From: DAOULT01 sp964646625
GTDB lineage: Bacteria; Chloroflexota; Anaerolineae; CAZYHC01
Direction: 5' to 3'
NCBI GenBank assembly: GCA_964646625.1
Contig: CAZYHC010000006.1
Location: forward strand, 1 to 64,000
Length of the DNA stretch: 64,000 nt
The position numbers were made by a program, and so were the translations under genes. The stretch's first letter is position 1. Each line of letters begins with the position of its first letter. Of the stretch, positions 18,791 to 27,784 are shown in pieces. The notes beneath the pieces are model-generated. The model was not told where the DNA came from and did not search any database. It was given only the letters and a program-made list of their open reading frames with translations.

Positions 18791-19272
18791 CAAGAGGAGA
18801 GTATGCGAGCTAAATTTTGGCGTTCAACGGCCGTGGCCGGCCTGTTCCTATTTTTCCTGGCTTTGATCCCTCGCCTCTTATCGCTGGACGTTTTCTTGAC
18901 CCCTGACGAGATAGCATGGTTTCAGAGGGTCAGAGACTTCACCCTGGCTGCCTGGCAAGGGAACTGGCACGCTCTTCCCAATCCAGGCTATCCCGGAATT
19001 CCTGTGCTGTGGAGCGCAGCCTTTGGGATTATGGTCAGGCTGGCCTTACCTTTGCTTTCGGCCAGTAACCCTTATGCCCTTTTGAGCGAGAGCCTGGAAT
19101 GTTTCCCTTGCCTTCTGTTGGCCGTGAGGATGCCCTTTGTTTTTATATCCTCAGCCGGGGTGGTGGGCCTCTATCTCCTGGCTCGCGAGCTGTTCGATGA
19201 CAGGGTGGCCTTTCTGAGTGGTCTTTTGCTGGCCCTGGAGCCTTTCTTTGTAGCTAACTCACGCGTCTTTCA
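18450..19272 (+). repeat. Identical direct repeat block A2 (partner 15957-16779)
   Basis: Second copy of block A1; it spans the end of copy 3, the 12-bp gap and the start of copy 4. Confidence 0.8.
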
Positions 19273-21316
19273 CACCGATGCTACGGTGACAGTGTGCATG
19301 ACTCTGGCCCTTCTGGCCTTCCTGGTCTATCTGGAGCGGCGGGGTTTGCTGCCTCACCTGGATGCTGAGAAAAGACTTTCCTGGCGCACAGGCTTGTTCT
19401 ACCTGGTCTTGTCAGGAGCGATGACCGGCCTGGCCTGTTTGACCAAGTTGTCTGCTTTGATCTTAATCCCCGGCGTATCTCTAATACTCTCTATCGTTTA
19501 TCTTTGGACCACTCTCCGCCTGGGCAGGCTGAACCTGAAAAGGGCTTTGGAGTTGCTCCTTATTCTGGCTGCGTGGTCAGGGATAGCGACCTTAACCTTC
19601 ACCATCGTCTGGCCAGCCATGTGGGTCGAGCCTTTGGAGACTATTGAGTACTTATGGGCCTGGTATGCTAAGGAAATCGCCGCCGGGCATCTCCAGTTTT
19701 TGTTCGGTAAGGTGTCTCTTGATCCCGGCCTTCCCTTTTATCCCGTCGTCTTCCTCCTGCGGGCCACGCCGCTGATGATCTTCGGGCTGCCGGCCGGACT
19801 TATCTTACTGAAAGAGGAAAGGAAGGAACGGCCAGTCCTGGTCTGCCTGCTGGCTTACGTGGCCTTATTTTTCTTGTTCGTGTCCCTGAGCCGTAAGAAA
19901 CAGGACCGTTATCTTCTGCCCGCTTTTCCACTGCTGGACATCGTGGTCGCGGCGGGCCTGTGGAATTTATTTAAGGTGACAAGTTCCAGGTTTAAGGTTA
20001 GCCCTTCATGGCAGCCTGGTTTTCTGGCAGGGTGCCTGATTTTGCAGGCAGGCTTTAGCTTGCCCCACCATCCCTATTATTTTACCTGCTATGACCCGCT
20101 ATTTGGCGGAGGATGGCTGGCTCCAAAGGTGATCCAGACGGGGTGGGGCGAAGGTTTGGATGAAGTAGCCCGCTATCTGAACAGCAGAGAGCACGCGCAA
20201 GATTTGGAGGTGGCGGTCCCCTACAGACAATTTATTTTTGACTACACTTTCGTCGGCAAGGGCCGCCCCATGACGCGGCGGACCTTTTTTTGGGCTGATC
20301 TCGATTACGTGGTATTGTACCTCAACCAGGCGCAGCGCCACATTCCCGACCAGGAAGCGGTGGACTATTTTCGTTCTCTCAAACCAGAATACGTCGTGCG
20401 TCTGAAGGGCATTGATTACGCCTGGATTTATCGCAACCCTACTTCTCTGCCTCCCAATCTCATCCCCAACCGGGGAGCCGATCAGGTAGACTTCGGCGAT
20501 CAAATCTTTTTCCTGGGCTACGATGCCTTTGAAAGTCTGGTGGCGCACACCGGCCACCTTCAAATCGATCTTTTTTGGCAGGCTTTGTGCTCCATAGATG
20601 AGGATTACATTGTACATTTGAAATTGCTCAACGGTGCTTATCACGTCTGGGGTCGGCAAGAGGGCCGTCCGGCCTGGGGAAGCCTGCCCACCAACCGCTG
20701 GCAGGTAGGGCGGATCGTGGGCGATAGACGCGAACTCGAAGTTTTGCCCGGCACGCCACCGGGCCATTATTGGGTATCGGTCGCCCTGTATGGCCTTCAC
20801 CACAAGGAGTTTCTGGCCCCCGACGGCCTTGAAGAGTTGCTCTTAGGGCCACTCAAGATACCACAGCAGGAGGGGCTGACGGTTGATGACCTGGGCATAG
20901 AGTATCGCTTGGAGGCCAACCTGGGTGACCGATTTCGTCTTTTGGGGTATAATATTGAGAGCGATTTCCGGCTTGGCCATGGTTTGCATCTGACTCTCTT
21001 CTGGCGGGCTTCGAGGGAGATCGACCAGGACTATACCGTATTCGTTCACCTGGTGGATGACCAGGGTAAGCTGTGGGGACAGAAAGACAATCAGCCAGTG
21101 GATGGCTTCTATCCTACCACAGAATGGGTGAGCGGGCAGTTTGTGCGCGACCAGTACGATTTGTTCATCGCGCCGAACGCGCCGCCGGGCCAGTACCGGA
21201 TCGAAGTGGGGATGTATCTAGCCGATAGCGGGGAACGGCTGGCCGTTTTGGGCGAAGACGGCCAGGCGGTGGACGATAAGGTGGTGTTATCTGGCTTTGA
21301 GGTAATGAATCGATGA
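18803..21316 (+). CDS. Family-39 membrane glycosyltransferase, copy 4 (tandem duplicate)
   Basis: An 837-residue near-duplicate of copy 3 (acidic pair in DVFLTPDEIAW; SRVFHTDA). Residues 1-157 and about 292-530 are identical to copy 3; the segment between has many substitutions (for example WPAMWVEPLETIEYLWAW versus WPAFWVEPLEAVDCVWSW), in a luminal loop likely to touch the substrate, so donor or acceptor choice may differ. Two C-terminal beta-sandwich modules. It overlaps copy 5 by 4 bp. Confidence 0.85.
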   Translation: MRAKFWRSTAVAGLFLFFLALIPRLLSLDVFLTPDEIAWFQRVRDFTLAAWQGNWHALPNPGYPGIPVLWSAAFGIMVRLALPLLSASNPYALLSESLECFPCLLLAVRMPFVFISSAGVVGLYLLARELFDDRVAFLSGLLLALEPFFVANSRVFHTDATVTVCMTLALLAFLVYLERRGLLPHLDAEKRLSWRTGLFYLVLSGAMTGLACLTKLSALILIPGVSLILSIVYLWTTLRLGRLNLKRALELLLILAAWSGIATLTFTIVWPAMWVEPLETIEYLWAWYAKEIAAGHLQFLFGKVSLDPGLPFYPVVFLLRATPLMIFGLPAGLILLKEERKERPVLVCLLAYVALFFLFVSLSRKKQDRYLLPAFPLLDIVVAAGLWNLFKVTSSRFKVSPSWQPGFLAGCLILQAGFSLPHHPYYFTCYDPLFGGGWLAPKVIQTGWGEGLDEVARYLNSREHAQDLEVAVPYRQFIFDYTFVGKGRPMTRRTFFWADLDYVVLYLNQAQRHIPDQEAVDYFRSLKPEYVVRLKGIDYAWIYRNPTSLPPNLIPNRGADQVDFGDQIFFLGYDAFESLVAHTGHLQIDLFWQALCSIDEDYIVHLKLLNGAYHVWGRQEGRPAWGSLPTNRWQVGRIVGDRRELEVLPGTPPGHYWVSVALYGLHHKEFLAPDGLEELLLGPLKIPQQEGLTVDDLGIEYRLEANLGDRFRLLGYNIESDFRLGHGLHLTLFWRASREIDQDYTVFVHLVDDQGKLWGQKDNQPVDGFYPTTEWVSGQFVRDQYDLFIAPNAPPGQYRIEVGMYLADSGERLAVLGEDGQAVDDKVVLSGFEVMNR
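19676..20394 (+). repeat. Identical direct repeat block B2 (partner 17183-17901)
   Basis: Second copy of block B1 inside GT39 copy 4. Confidence 0.75.
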
Positions 21317-23901
21317 TGAAAAAGATAAGTCTCTGTCTGGGCCTGTTTCTGTTGGCGCTGGGGCCGCGTCTCTTCGGCCTGGACGTTTTCATCACCCCTG
21401 ACGAACGGCGCTGGATAGCTCGTTCGGTGCTCTTTTTCAGCGCCATTTTGCGGGGCGACTGGGCTGGCACTTTTCAGAGCGGGCATCCGGGGGTGACTAC
21501 CAAGTGGACGGGCGCCATCGGCCTCCTGGGCAAATATCTTCTCGAAACGCGGGAACGACCCAGCCTGAGCGGCCTCCAGGACTTTCTGGACGCCGTGCCA
21601 GTTTACCCCTCGATCAGCGTCGAGTACCTGGCCCCGGTGCGGCTGCCTACGGTTTTCCTGGCCTCGTTGTGCGTGGTAGTCGTCTATCTTCTGACCAGGA
21701 AATTAGCGGGGTCGGAAATCGCCCTTTTGGGAGCTTTCCTCCTGGCTCTCGATCCTTTTTTCCTGGCCCACTCACGGGTTATCCATCACGATGCCCTGGC
21801 TACCATCTTCATGACTGTCGCCGTGTTGAGCTTCACCGTCTACCTGTGGCGGGGTCGAGCGGCCCCGTACCTGATATTGTCGGCGGTGAATGCTGGCCTG
21901 GCCTGCCTGAGCAAAGGCCCGGCCCTGTTTCTGGGCCCTTACGTGGGCCTGTCGGTGGTGGTGGCCTGCCTGTCTGAAGGGCAGGGGACAAAGGTGCAAT
22001 GGGGAACGGTCAGGCGTGGGCTGCTCATCCTGGCGGCCTGGGGGCTGCTGGCCGCCCTGACCTTCGTTCTCCTGTGGCCGCTCATGTGGGTTGACCCCCG
22101 GCAAGCCCTGGCCGGACTTATTAATAAGTCCGTAGGCTACGCTGAAGAAGCTCACACCAAAGGCAACTTCTTCCTGGGCCAGGCGGTGGACGACCCAGGG
22201 CTACTGTTTTACCCCGTGAACTGGCTGTTCCGCGCCACCCCCCTGACTCTGATCGGGGTGGGAGCCTTCGTCTACGCCTGGGTGAAGGGGCTCCTGCCCC
22301 CAAAAGGAGAGGGTAGTAACGACTTAAGCCGTTACCACAAAGTACTGATGGCGCTCACGGCCTACGTGCTCCTCTTCGCCGCGTTCATGACCCTGGGCGA
22401 CAAGAAGTTTGACCGCTATCTTCTGCCCGTCTACCCCACCGTCGATATTCTGGCCGCGACGGGCCTTTGGAGTCTGACGAGATGGAAAATGGAAGGTGGA
22501 AGGTGGAAGATGGAAGATGGAGGATTGATTGCTCCCAACTCCCAACTCCCAATTCCCACCCTCCAACCTCCAATTTCCAACTTCCAACTTCCAACTCTCG
22601 TCTTCGCCGGCTGTTTGGTTTTGCAGGCGGGGTTCAGTGTGCCTCATTACCCCTACTACCTGACCGCTTACAACCCGCTGGTCGGGGGTGGCTGGCTGGC
22701 TCCCAGGGTCATTCTGGTAGGTTGGGGAGAAGGGCTGGATGGAGCGGCGCGCTATCTCAACGATAACGATAAGGCCGCCGCTTTGCAGGTCTCTTCCTGG
22801 TATCACCGCGAGTTGATGCCCTTCTTCGTGGGCGAAGCCGACCGCCTGGACAGGAAAAGCGACAGGAACCTGATGCCCTGGCACATGGCCGATTACGTGG
22901 TCTTCTACCTGAATCAGGTGCAGCGCGGCAACCCCGACCCGGCCCTGGTGCAGTATATCTCTTCCCTGGAGCCGGAGCAGGTGATACGTTTGAAGGGCGT
23001 CGATTATGCCTGGATCTACCCCACCCCCGATTACATTCCCGCCGAGGTGGTGCCCGCCGAGCACCCCCAAAGGGCACAGTTCGGCCAGGACCTGATCTTT
23101 CTGGGCTACGATCTGGACGGGAGCAGCGTGCCCACCGATGGCAAAGTATGGACCAGTCTCTATTGGCAGGGTGAGCACCACCTGGAAGCCAGCCATCGTA
23201 TTTATCTCAAGCTGATCAACGGCGCCTATCACGTGTGGGGGGAACAGGATAGCCGCCCCGGGTGGGACAACTATCCGACCAATACGTGGCCGCCTGGAGC
23301 GGTGGTCAAGGATACCCGCCAGATCGAGGTCTTACCAGGCACGCCGCCAGGCTTTTATCAGCTTACCATCGACGTTTACGACCAGGACAACGGTCGCTGG
23401 TTGCCGCTTCAGGGCGGGGGCAACCTGGTGATCGGCCCGGTGGAAATCCCCCGTCGAAGCCCTCCTGACCTGGAGACCCTGGAGGTTCGCCATCCGCTGC
23501 AAGCCGATTTTGAGGGTAAGGTACGTCTTTTGGGCTACGATTTCAAGAGCGGTTTTCGAGCGGGCGATGAGATCGAACTGACCCTTTTCTGGCAGGCTTT
23601 GGCCCCCCTGGAGCGCCGCTACACCGTTTTCACCCACCTGGTGGACCGTGACGGAAAACTGTGGGGACAAAAGGACAATGAGCCTGTGGACGGTTTCTAT
23701 CCCACCACGGCCTGGGCCGTGGGCGAGATCGTGCGCGATCAATACGACCTGGTTATTGCCTCCGACGCACCGGCGGGCCGCTACCGGCTTGAGGTGGGGA
23801 TGTACCTGGCGGACACAGGGGAGCGCCTGGAGACGTTGACTGCAAGAGGCAGGGATGACAAGGCAGTGCTGGCAGAGGTCGAGATAGCAGGTAACGACTG
23901 A
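21313..23901 (+). CDS. Family-39 membrane glycosyltransferase, copy 5
   Basis: An 862-residue paralog with acidic pair in DVFITPDERRW and SRVIHHDA, closest in its N-terminal half to copy 1 (TFQSGHPGVTTKWTGAIG versus TFQVGHPGVITRWTGLLG). It has two C-terminal beta-sandwich modules. Two repeats sit in frame: the 26-bp palindrome at 22313-22338 (GSNDLSRYH) and a 118-bp purine/pyrimidine inverted repeat at 22481-22598. The ATG overlaps the stop of copy 4 by 4 bp. A transposon-like 150-bp element starts 9 bp after the stop. Confidence 0.85.
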   Translation: MMKKISLCLGLFLLALGPRLFGLDVFITPDERRWIARSVLFFSAILRGDWAGTFQSGHPGVTTKWTGAIGLLGKYLLETRERPSLSGLQDFLDAVPVYPSISVEYLAPVRLPTVFLASLCVVVVYLLTRKLAGSEIALLGAFLLALDPFFLAHSRVIHHDALATIFMTVAVLSFTVYLWRGRAAPYLILSAVNAGLACLSKGPALFLGPYVGLSVVVACLSEGQGTKVQWGTVRRGLLILAAWGLLAALTFVLLWPLMWVDPRQALAGLINKSVGYAEEAHTKGNFFLGQAVDDPGLLFYPVNWLFRATPLTLIGVGAFVYAWVKGLLPPKGEGSNDLSRYHKVLMALTAYVLLFAAFMTLGDKKFDRYLLPVYPTVDILAATGLWSLTRWKMEGGRWKMEDGGLIAPNSQLPIPTLQPPISNFQLPTLVFAGCLVLQAGFSVPHYPYYLTAYNPLVGGGWLAPRVILVGWGEGLDGAARYLNDNDKAAALQVSSWYHRELMPFFVGEADRLDRKSDRNLMPWHMADYVVFYLNQVQRGNPDPALVQYISSLEPEQVIRLKGVDYAWIYPTPDYIPAEVVPAEHPQRAQFGQDLIFLGYDLDGSSVPTDGKVWTSLYWQGEHHLEASHRIYLKLINGAYHVWGEQDSRPGWDNYPTNTWPPGAVVKDTRQIEVLPGTPPGFYQLTIDVYDQDNGRWLPLQGGGNLVIGPVEIPRRSPPDLETLEVRHPLQADFEGKVRLLGYDFKSGFRAGDEIELTLFWQALAPLERRYTVFTHLVDRDGKLWGQKDNEPVDGFYPTTAWAVGEIVRDQYDLVIASDAPAGRYRLEVGMYLADTGERLETLTARGRDDKAVLAEVEIAGND
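22313..22338. repeat. 26-bp palindrome, second copy, in frame in GT39 copy 5
   Basis: Same element as 12211-12236 with two T-to-C changes in the right arm (11 of 13 pairs kept). It is read in the same frame, giving SNDLSRYH. Confidence 0.75.
22481..22598. repeat. Purine/pyrimidine inverted-repeat element in frame in GT39 copy 5
   Basis: The left arm is built of GGAAGGTGGAAGATGG units and the right arm of CCAACTTCCAACTTCC units, with a short ATTGATTGC centre. It adds about 39 codons at the site where copies 1 and 2 carry the CACAGAG element. The TTGGAAGTTGGAGG motif family also flanks the four-helix-bundle remnant at 45001-45218. Confidence 0.75.
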
Positions 23902-23910
23902 GCGATTTTC

Positions 23911-24060
23911 GGTAGTCTCCCTCTTGGGTGTTGCTGGCTGAAGGATAGCAATTTTTGAACCGCAGAGCACGCAGAGATCGCTGAGAAATACAAGAAATAC
24001 TCTGCGAACTCGGCGTTCTCAGCGGTAAAATGCTTAGCAACACTTTTGGGGGAGACTACC
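23911..24060. mobile_element. 150-bp MITE-like element with 25-bp terminal inverted repeats and 8-bp target duplication
   Basis: The ends 23911-23935 and 24036-24060 are inverted repeats matching at 20 of 25 positions: both ends begin GGTAGTCTCCC and the inner seven GTGTTGCT also match. Directly outside lie identical octamers CGATTTTC (23903-23910 and 24061-24068), as expected for a target-site duplication. The inside has an imperfect inverted repeat of the CGCAGAG/CTCTGCG kind and no reading frame. It inserted just after the GT39 copy 5 stop and just upstream of the lon promoter. Confidence 0.75.
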
Positions 24061-24087
24061 CGATTTTCAAAAATCGCGAAAATATGG

Positions 24088-24093
24088 TATATT
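24088..24093 (+). promoter_or_regulatory. Likely -10 of lon
   Basis: TATATT at 24088-24093, 34 bp before the TTG start. At 17-bp spacing the -35 would be TTTCAA, which overlaps the right-hand target duplication of the MITE-like element; the insertion may therefore have changed lon expression. Confidence 0.4.
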
Positions 24094-24127
24094 AAAAATA
24101 GAACGAGTAGCAGGCGGGAGGTAGACA

Positions 24128-26563
24128 TTGAGCGATAGAAAAGACAGCCCACCACTCTCCGAGGAGATAGGCATCCTGATTGAGCATCCGCTGCTTCCTG
24201 TACGCGATACGGTTATGTTTCCTCACATGGTTACGCCCCTGTTTGTGGGTCGTGATCGTTCGTTGAAAGCCGTGGATGCGGCCATGATCGCCGACAGCAC
24301 CGTGATCGTGGTCGCTCAAAAGACGCCGGAAGTCCAGGAGCCGGACCTCAACGATCTCTACTCCATCGGCACCGAGGTCTCCATTGGCCGGATGCTGCGC
24401 ATGCCTGATGGCACCACCAGCATTCTGGGACAGGGCCGCCGACGGGTCAGGATCCTTGAGTTTTTACAAACGGAGCCCTACATCAGAGTTAGAGCGATGC
24501 CCATCTACGAACCGGCCGAGAAATCGCTCTCCACCGAAGCCCTGATGCGGGCCGTGCTGGCTCTTTTCGAGAAGTGCGTTCAACTGAGCCGCACGATACC
24601 CGAAGACGCATACGTGGCGGCCATGAATATCGATGAGCCGGGCTGGCTGGCCGATCTGGTGGCCTCTATTCTCAATCTGGACCTGGGAAAGCGTCAGGAG
24701 ATTCTGGAGACCATCGACCCCACCGAACGCTTACAACGGCTGAGCATTGTGCTGGCTAAAGAACTGGATGTCCTCGAACTGGAGAACAAAATTCACTCCC
24801 AGGTTCAACAGGAGGTGGACCGTTCTCAACGAGAGTTCTTTCTGCGAGAACAGATGCGGGTCATCAAGAGCGAGTTGGGGGAGATCGATAGCCACAGCGA
24901 GGAACTAAAAGAGCTGCAAGCCAAGATCGAGGCCGCCAACATGCCTGAAGAGGTGCGCAAAAAGGCGGACAAAGAGTTGCAGCGCCTGGCAGCCATGCCG
25001 CCCATGTCTCCCGAGGCCAGCATCGTGCGCACCTATCTCGACTGGCTGATCGAATTGCCCTGGAGCAGCACCACGGAAGATAACGCGGATATCCAGGAGG
25101 TGGGCAAACTCCTGAACGAGAGACACTACGGCCTGGAGAAAGCCAAAGAACGTATCCTGGAATACATGGCCGTCAAAAAGCTGGCTCCCGACAAGATGCG
25201 TAGCCCCATCCTCTGTTTTGTGGGCCCGCCGGGAACGGGGAAAACCTCGATGGGCAAATCCATCTCCGAAGCTTTGGGCCGCCAGTTTGTGCGCATCAGC
25301 CTGGGCGGGATCAGGGACGAAGCTGAGATCAGGGGCCACCGTCGCACTTACATTGGCGCCCTGCCGGGCCGGATCATCCAGACCATGCGCCGGGCGGAGA
25401 CCATCAACCCGCTCTTTATGCTGGACGAAATCGACAAGGTGGGCCTCGACTTTCGAGGCGACCCCTCCGCCGCCTTGCTGGAGGTGCTGGACCCGGAGCA
25501 AAACTATGCTTTCTCCGACCATTACCTGGATGTGCCCTACGATCTGTCCAGGGTGATGTTCATCACCACCGCCAATATCCTCGAGCCCATCCCCCCGGCC
25601 CTGCGCGACCGCATGGAGGTGATCTATTTTCCGGGATACATCGAGGAGGAAAAGCTCCAAATCGCCAAACGTTTTCTCATCCCCAAGCAACTGAGTGAAC
25701 ATGGTCTCGACCGGGGCATGCCAGGGCAGCCCGGCAAACTCCTGCACTTCTCGACCGGGTCTTTGAAATACATCATCCGCGAGTATACTTACGAGGCCGG
25801 AGTGCGCAATCTGGAGCGAGAGGTGGCCACCATCTGTCGCAAAGTGGCCAGACGGGTGGCCGAAAACAAATCAGGCCCGCATTCCATCACTTCAGTGTCT
25901 CTGACCAAATATCTGGGGCCACCCCGTTTCTCCTTCGGCATTGCCGAGGAAGAGGACGAGGTGGGAGTAGCCACAGGCGTGGCCTGGACCGAAGCTGGCG
26001 GAGACCTGCTGGCTGTAGAGGTAACGCTGATGGAGGGTAAAGGCAATTTGACCCTCACCGGTCAGTTAGGCGAGGTGATGCAGGAATCGGCTCAGGCCGC
26101 CGTCAGCTACGCCCGGTCGCATCTCAAGGAACTGGGTATCAGGAACCGTGATTTCGACAAGATGGACATCCACATCCACGTGCCGGAGGGCGCCATCCCC
26201 AAGGATGGTCCTTCGGCGGGGGTGACGATGGCTACGGCCCTGATCTCGGCTCTCACCTGTCGGCCGGTGCACCGCGAGGTGGGGATGACAGGCGAGATCA
26301 CCCTGCGGGGTCGGGTGTTGCCCATCGGGGGGTTCAAGGAAAAGGCTCTGGCGGCCCACCGGGCGGGCCTGAAGGCCATCGTGGTGCCCAGTAAAAACAA
26401 GAAGGATATGGCCGAAATCCCCTCCAAAGTGAAACGAGACCTGAAATTCGTCTTTGTGGATAGAATGGAAGAGGTGCTGCCCATCGCCCTTTTGCAGAAG
26501 CCGCCCAAAGGGTTGCGACGGTCTCGCCCTACGAGGAGTGAGGGGAACGCCCCGCAAAGTTAG
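24128..26563 (+). CDS. lon: ATP-dependent Lon protease
   Basis: Lon degrades misfolded and regulatory proteins, including many antitoxins. The 811-residue protein has the N-terminal LAN domain (HPLLPVRDTVMFPHMV), a coiled linker, AAA+ module with Walker A GPPGTGKT at 366-373 and Walker B LFMLDEIDKVG, and the C-terminal serine protease with Ser696 in PKDGPSAG and the partner Lys in GGFKEK (737-739). Start TTG 24128 follows GGGAGG at good spacing and gives the expected N-terminus. The tail after the protease domain is short and basic. Confidence 0.97.
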   Translation: MSDRKDSPPLSEEIGILIEHPLLPVRDTVMFPHMVTPLFVGRDRSLKAVDAAMIADSTVIVVAQKTPEVQEPDLNDLYSIGTEVSIGRMLRMPDGTTSILGQGRRRVRILEFLQTEPYIRVRAMPIYEPAEKSLSTEALMRAVLALFEKCVQLSRTIPEDAYVAAMNIDEPGWLADLVASILNLDLGKRQEILETIDPTERLQRLSIVLAKELDVLELENKIHSQVQQEVDRSQREFFLREQMRVIKSELGEIDSHSEELKELQAKIEAANMPEEVRKKADKELQRLAAMPPMSPEASIVRTYLDWLIELPWSSTTEDNADIQEVGKLLNERHYGLEKAKERILEYMAVKKLAPDKMRSPILCFVGPPGTGKTSMGKSISEALGRQFVRISLGGIRDEAEIRGHRRTYIGALPGRIIQTMRRAETINPLFMLDEIDKVGLDFRGDPSAALLEVLDPEQNYAFSDHYLDVPYDLSRVMFITTANILEPIPPALRDRMEVIYFPGYIEEEKLQIAKRFLIPKQLSEHGLDRGMPGQPGKLLHFSTGSLKYIIREYTYEAGVRNLEREVATICRKVARRVAENKSGPHSITSVSLTKYLGPPRFSFGIAEEEDEVGVATGVAWTEAGGDLLAVEVTLMEGKGNLTLTGQLGEVMQESAQAAVSYARSHLKELGIRNRDFDKMDIHIHVPEGAIPKDGPSAGVTMATALISALTCRPVHREVGMTGEITLRGRVLPIGGFKEKALAAHRAGLKAIVVPSKNKKDMAEIPSKVKRDLKFVFVDRMEEVLPIALLQKPPKGLRRSRPTRSEGNAPQS

Positions 26564-26576
26564 AGAATGATGGACT

Positions 26577-27752
26577 ATGAATGTTATTCTTTTTATTATC
26601 TTCTTTGCTCTCATTAGTGGCATTATCGCCGTGATCTGGGGAGGTATTTCCGGCGGAAGCCGAGAATGGCTGAGCAGGGCTTTTGGTATCTTTATATTCT
26701 CCTCTATTTTGACTATCTTTGTTGCCTGGATAGTGCTATACGGCCTCCCCACGATTTTGCCCCCTAAAGCAGAATTCCCCATTGATATTGAGGAGGTTAT
26801 CCCTGACAACTGGCAGCCGCAGGAGTTGCGCAAGGTCAATCTGGACGGGGACGACGAGGACGAATGGCTGCTGATCTATCGCCAAACCTCCGTGCCCGGC
26901 GGCCCTCTGGGCGGGGTGATCTACGATGTCCAGCCCGATACTTCCCCTACCCGGCCCTATCTGAGGCTTCCTCCGGCTTATCTCGTTCCTTACAGACTTT
27001 TGCCCGATTTGGGACCGGGCAAAGGACAGGGGTACCTGGGAGATATCAGTTACACGATAGAACTCTACGATACCGACGGCGATGGGAAGCAAGATGAGCT
27101 GGTCACCCTGGGCTACTCTCGGGAGCCGAATCCTACTCAGATAGCCTTTTTCCGCTGGGAGAGCGAAGCGGCAGGTTATCAATTGACCACCTATTTGCAG
27201 GGCGATGGTGGAATAGAGGTTGTGCGTCCTCGTGACGTCAACCGGGGGCGGATCGAGGAAGTGATCGTTAAAAAAAAGCTGAACGAACGCAGCCAGATCT
27301 GCGAGAAAACAGTGCACCGCCGTAGGGAGGACGACGTTACCTACCAAAAAGTCAGCGGGCCCATCCTGGACTTTACCTACGGCGTTCCCAGCCAGCCCTT
27401 TTATCCTGAAGCAGCGGTGCTGGCCTATTATTTATCTCTGGCCGGAGACGAGATCTCTGCCGACCATTACACTACCAGCGAGGGCAAGATGGAGGCCCAA
27501 AGCCTGGCCACCACCGAGTTAGGTTCGGCCGGGCGGGCTGAGAGAAACGCCGTCATCGGATTGACCTATCCCGGCTCAATTTCTAAGGAAGACATAAGTA
27601 ACGTCGAATACGTCAACGTAACCGTCAACTTGATGATGGAAAACGTTCACATGGAGATTACCTGGCAGGTGGTCAACGTCTCGTCCGGCAAATTAAACGA
27701 GGAAGTGACCTGGAAACTGAATGACATCATATCAGCCAGGAAGCTCAACTAA
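26577..27752 (+). CDS. Membrane-anchored protein with Asp-rich (FG-GAP/VCBS-like) repeats
   Basis: A 391-residue protein with two N-terminal membrane helices (about 3-24 and 38-60) and an extracytoplasmic region. Two Asp-rich turns, VNLDGDDEDEWLLIY and YDTDGDGKQDELVTLGY, resemble calcium-binding FG-GAP/VCBS propeller repeats, with a third weaker RDVNRGRIEEVIV. The C-terminal 120 residues look like a lipocalin- or NTF2-like accessory domain. It starts 14 bp after lon and may be co-transcribed. Function unknown. Confidence 0.7.
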   Translation: MNVILFIIFFALISGIIAVIWGGISGGSREWLSRAFGIFIFSSILTIFVAWIVLYGLPTILPPKAEFPIDIEEVIPDNWQPQELRKVNLDGDDEDEWLLIYRQTSVPGGPLGGVIYDVQPDTSPTRPYLRLPPAYLVPYRLLPDLGPGKGQGYLGDISYTIELYDTDGDGKQDELVTLGYSREPNPTQIAFFRWESEAAGYQLTTYLQGDGGIEVVRPRDVNRGRIEEVIVKKKLNERSQICEKTVHRRREDDVTYQKVSGPILDFTYGVPSQPFYPEAAVLAYYLSLAGDEISADHYTTSEGKMEAQSLATTELGSAGRAERNAVIGLTYPGSISKEDISNVEYVNVTVNLMMENVHMEITWQVVNVSSGKLNEEVTWKLNDIISARKLN

Positions 27753-27784
27753 GAGCAGAGAGAAGCTCCCGATCTTGTATCTCG

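Noticed and set aside
22481..22598. CRISPR-like array of short repeats
   Set aside because: Units are contiguous and imperfect without unique spacers, form an inverted repeat, and lie inside a coding frame.
24061..24076. CGATTTTCAAAAATCG palindrome as a heat-shock (CIRCE) operator for lon
   Set aside because: It lacks the TTAGCACTC-N9-GAGTGCTAA sequence; part of it is the target duplication of the MITE-like element.
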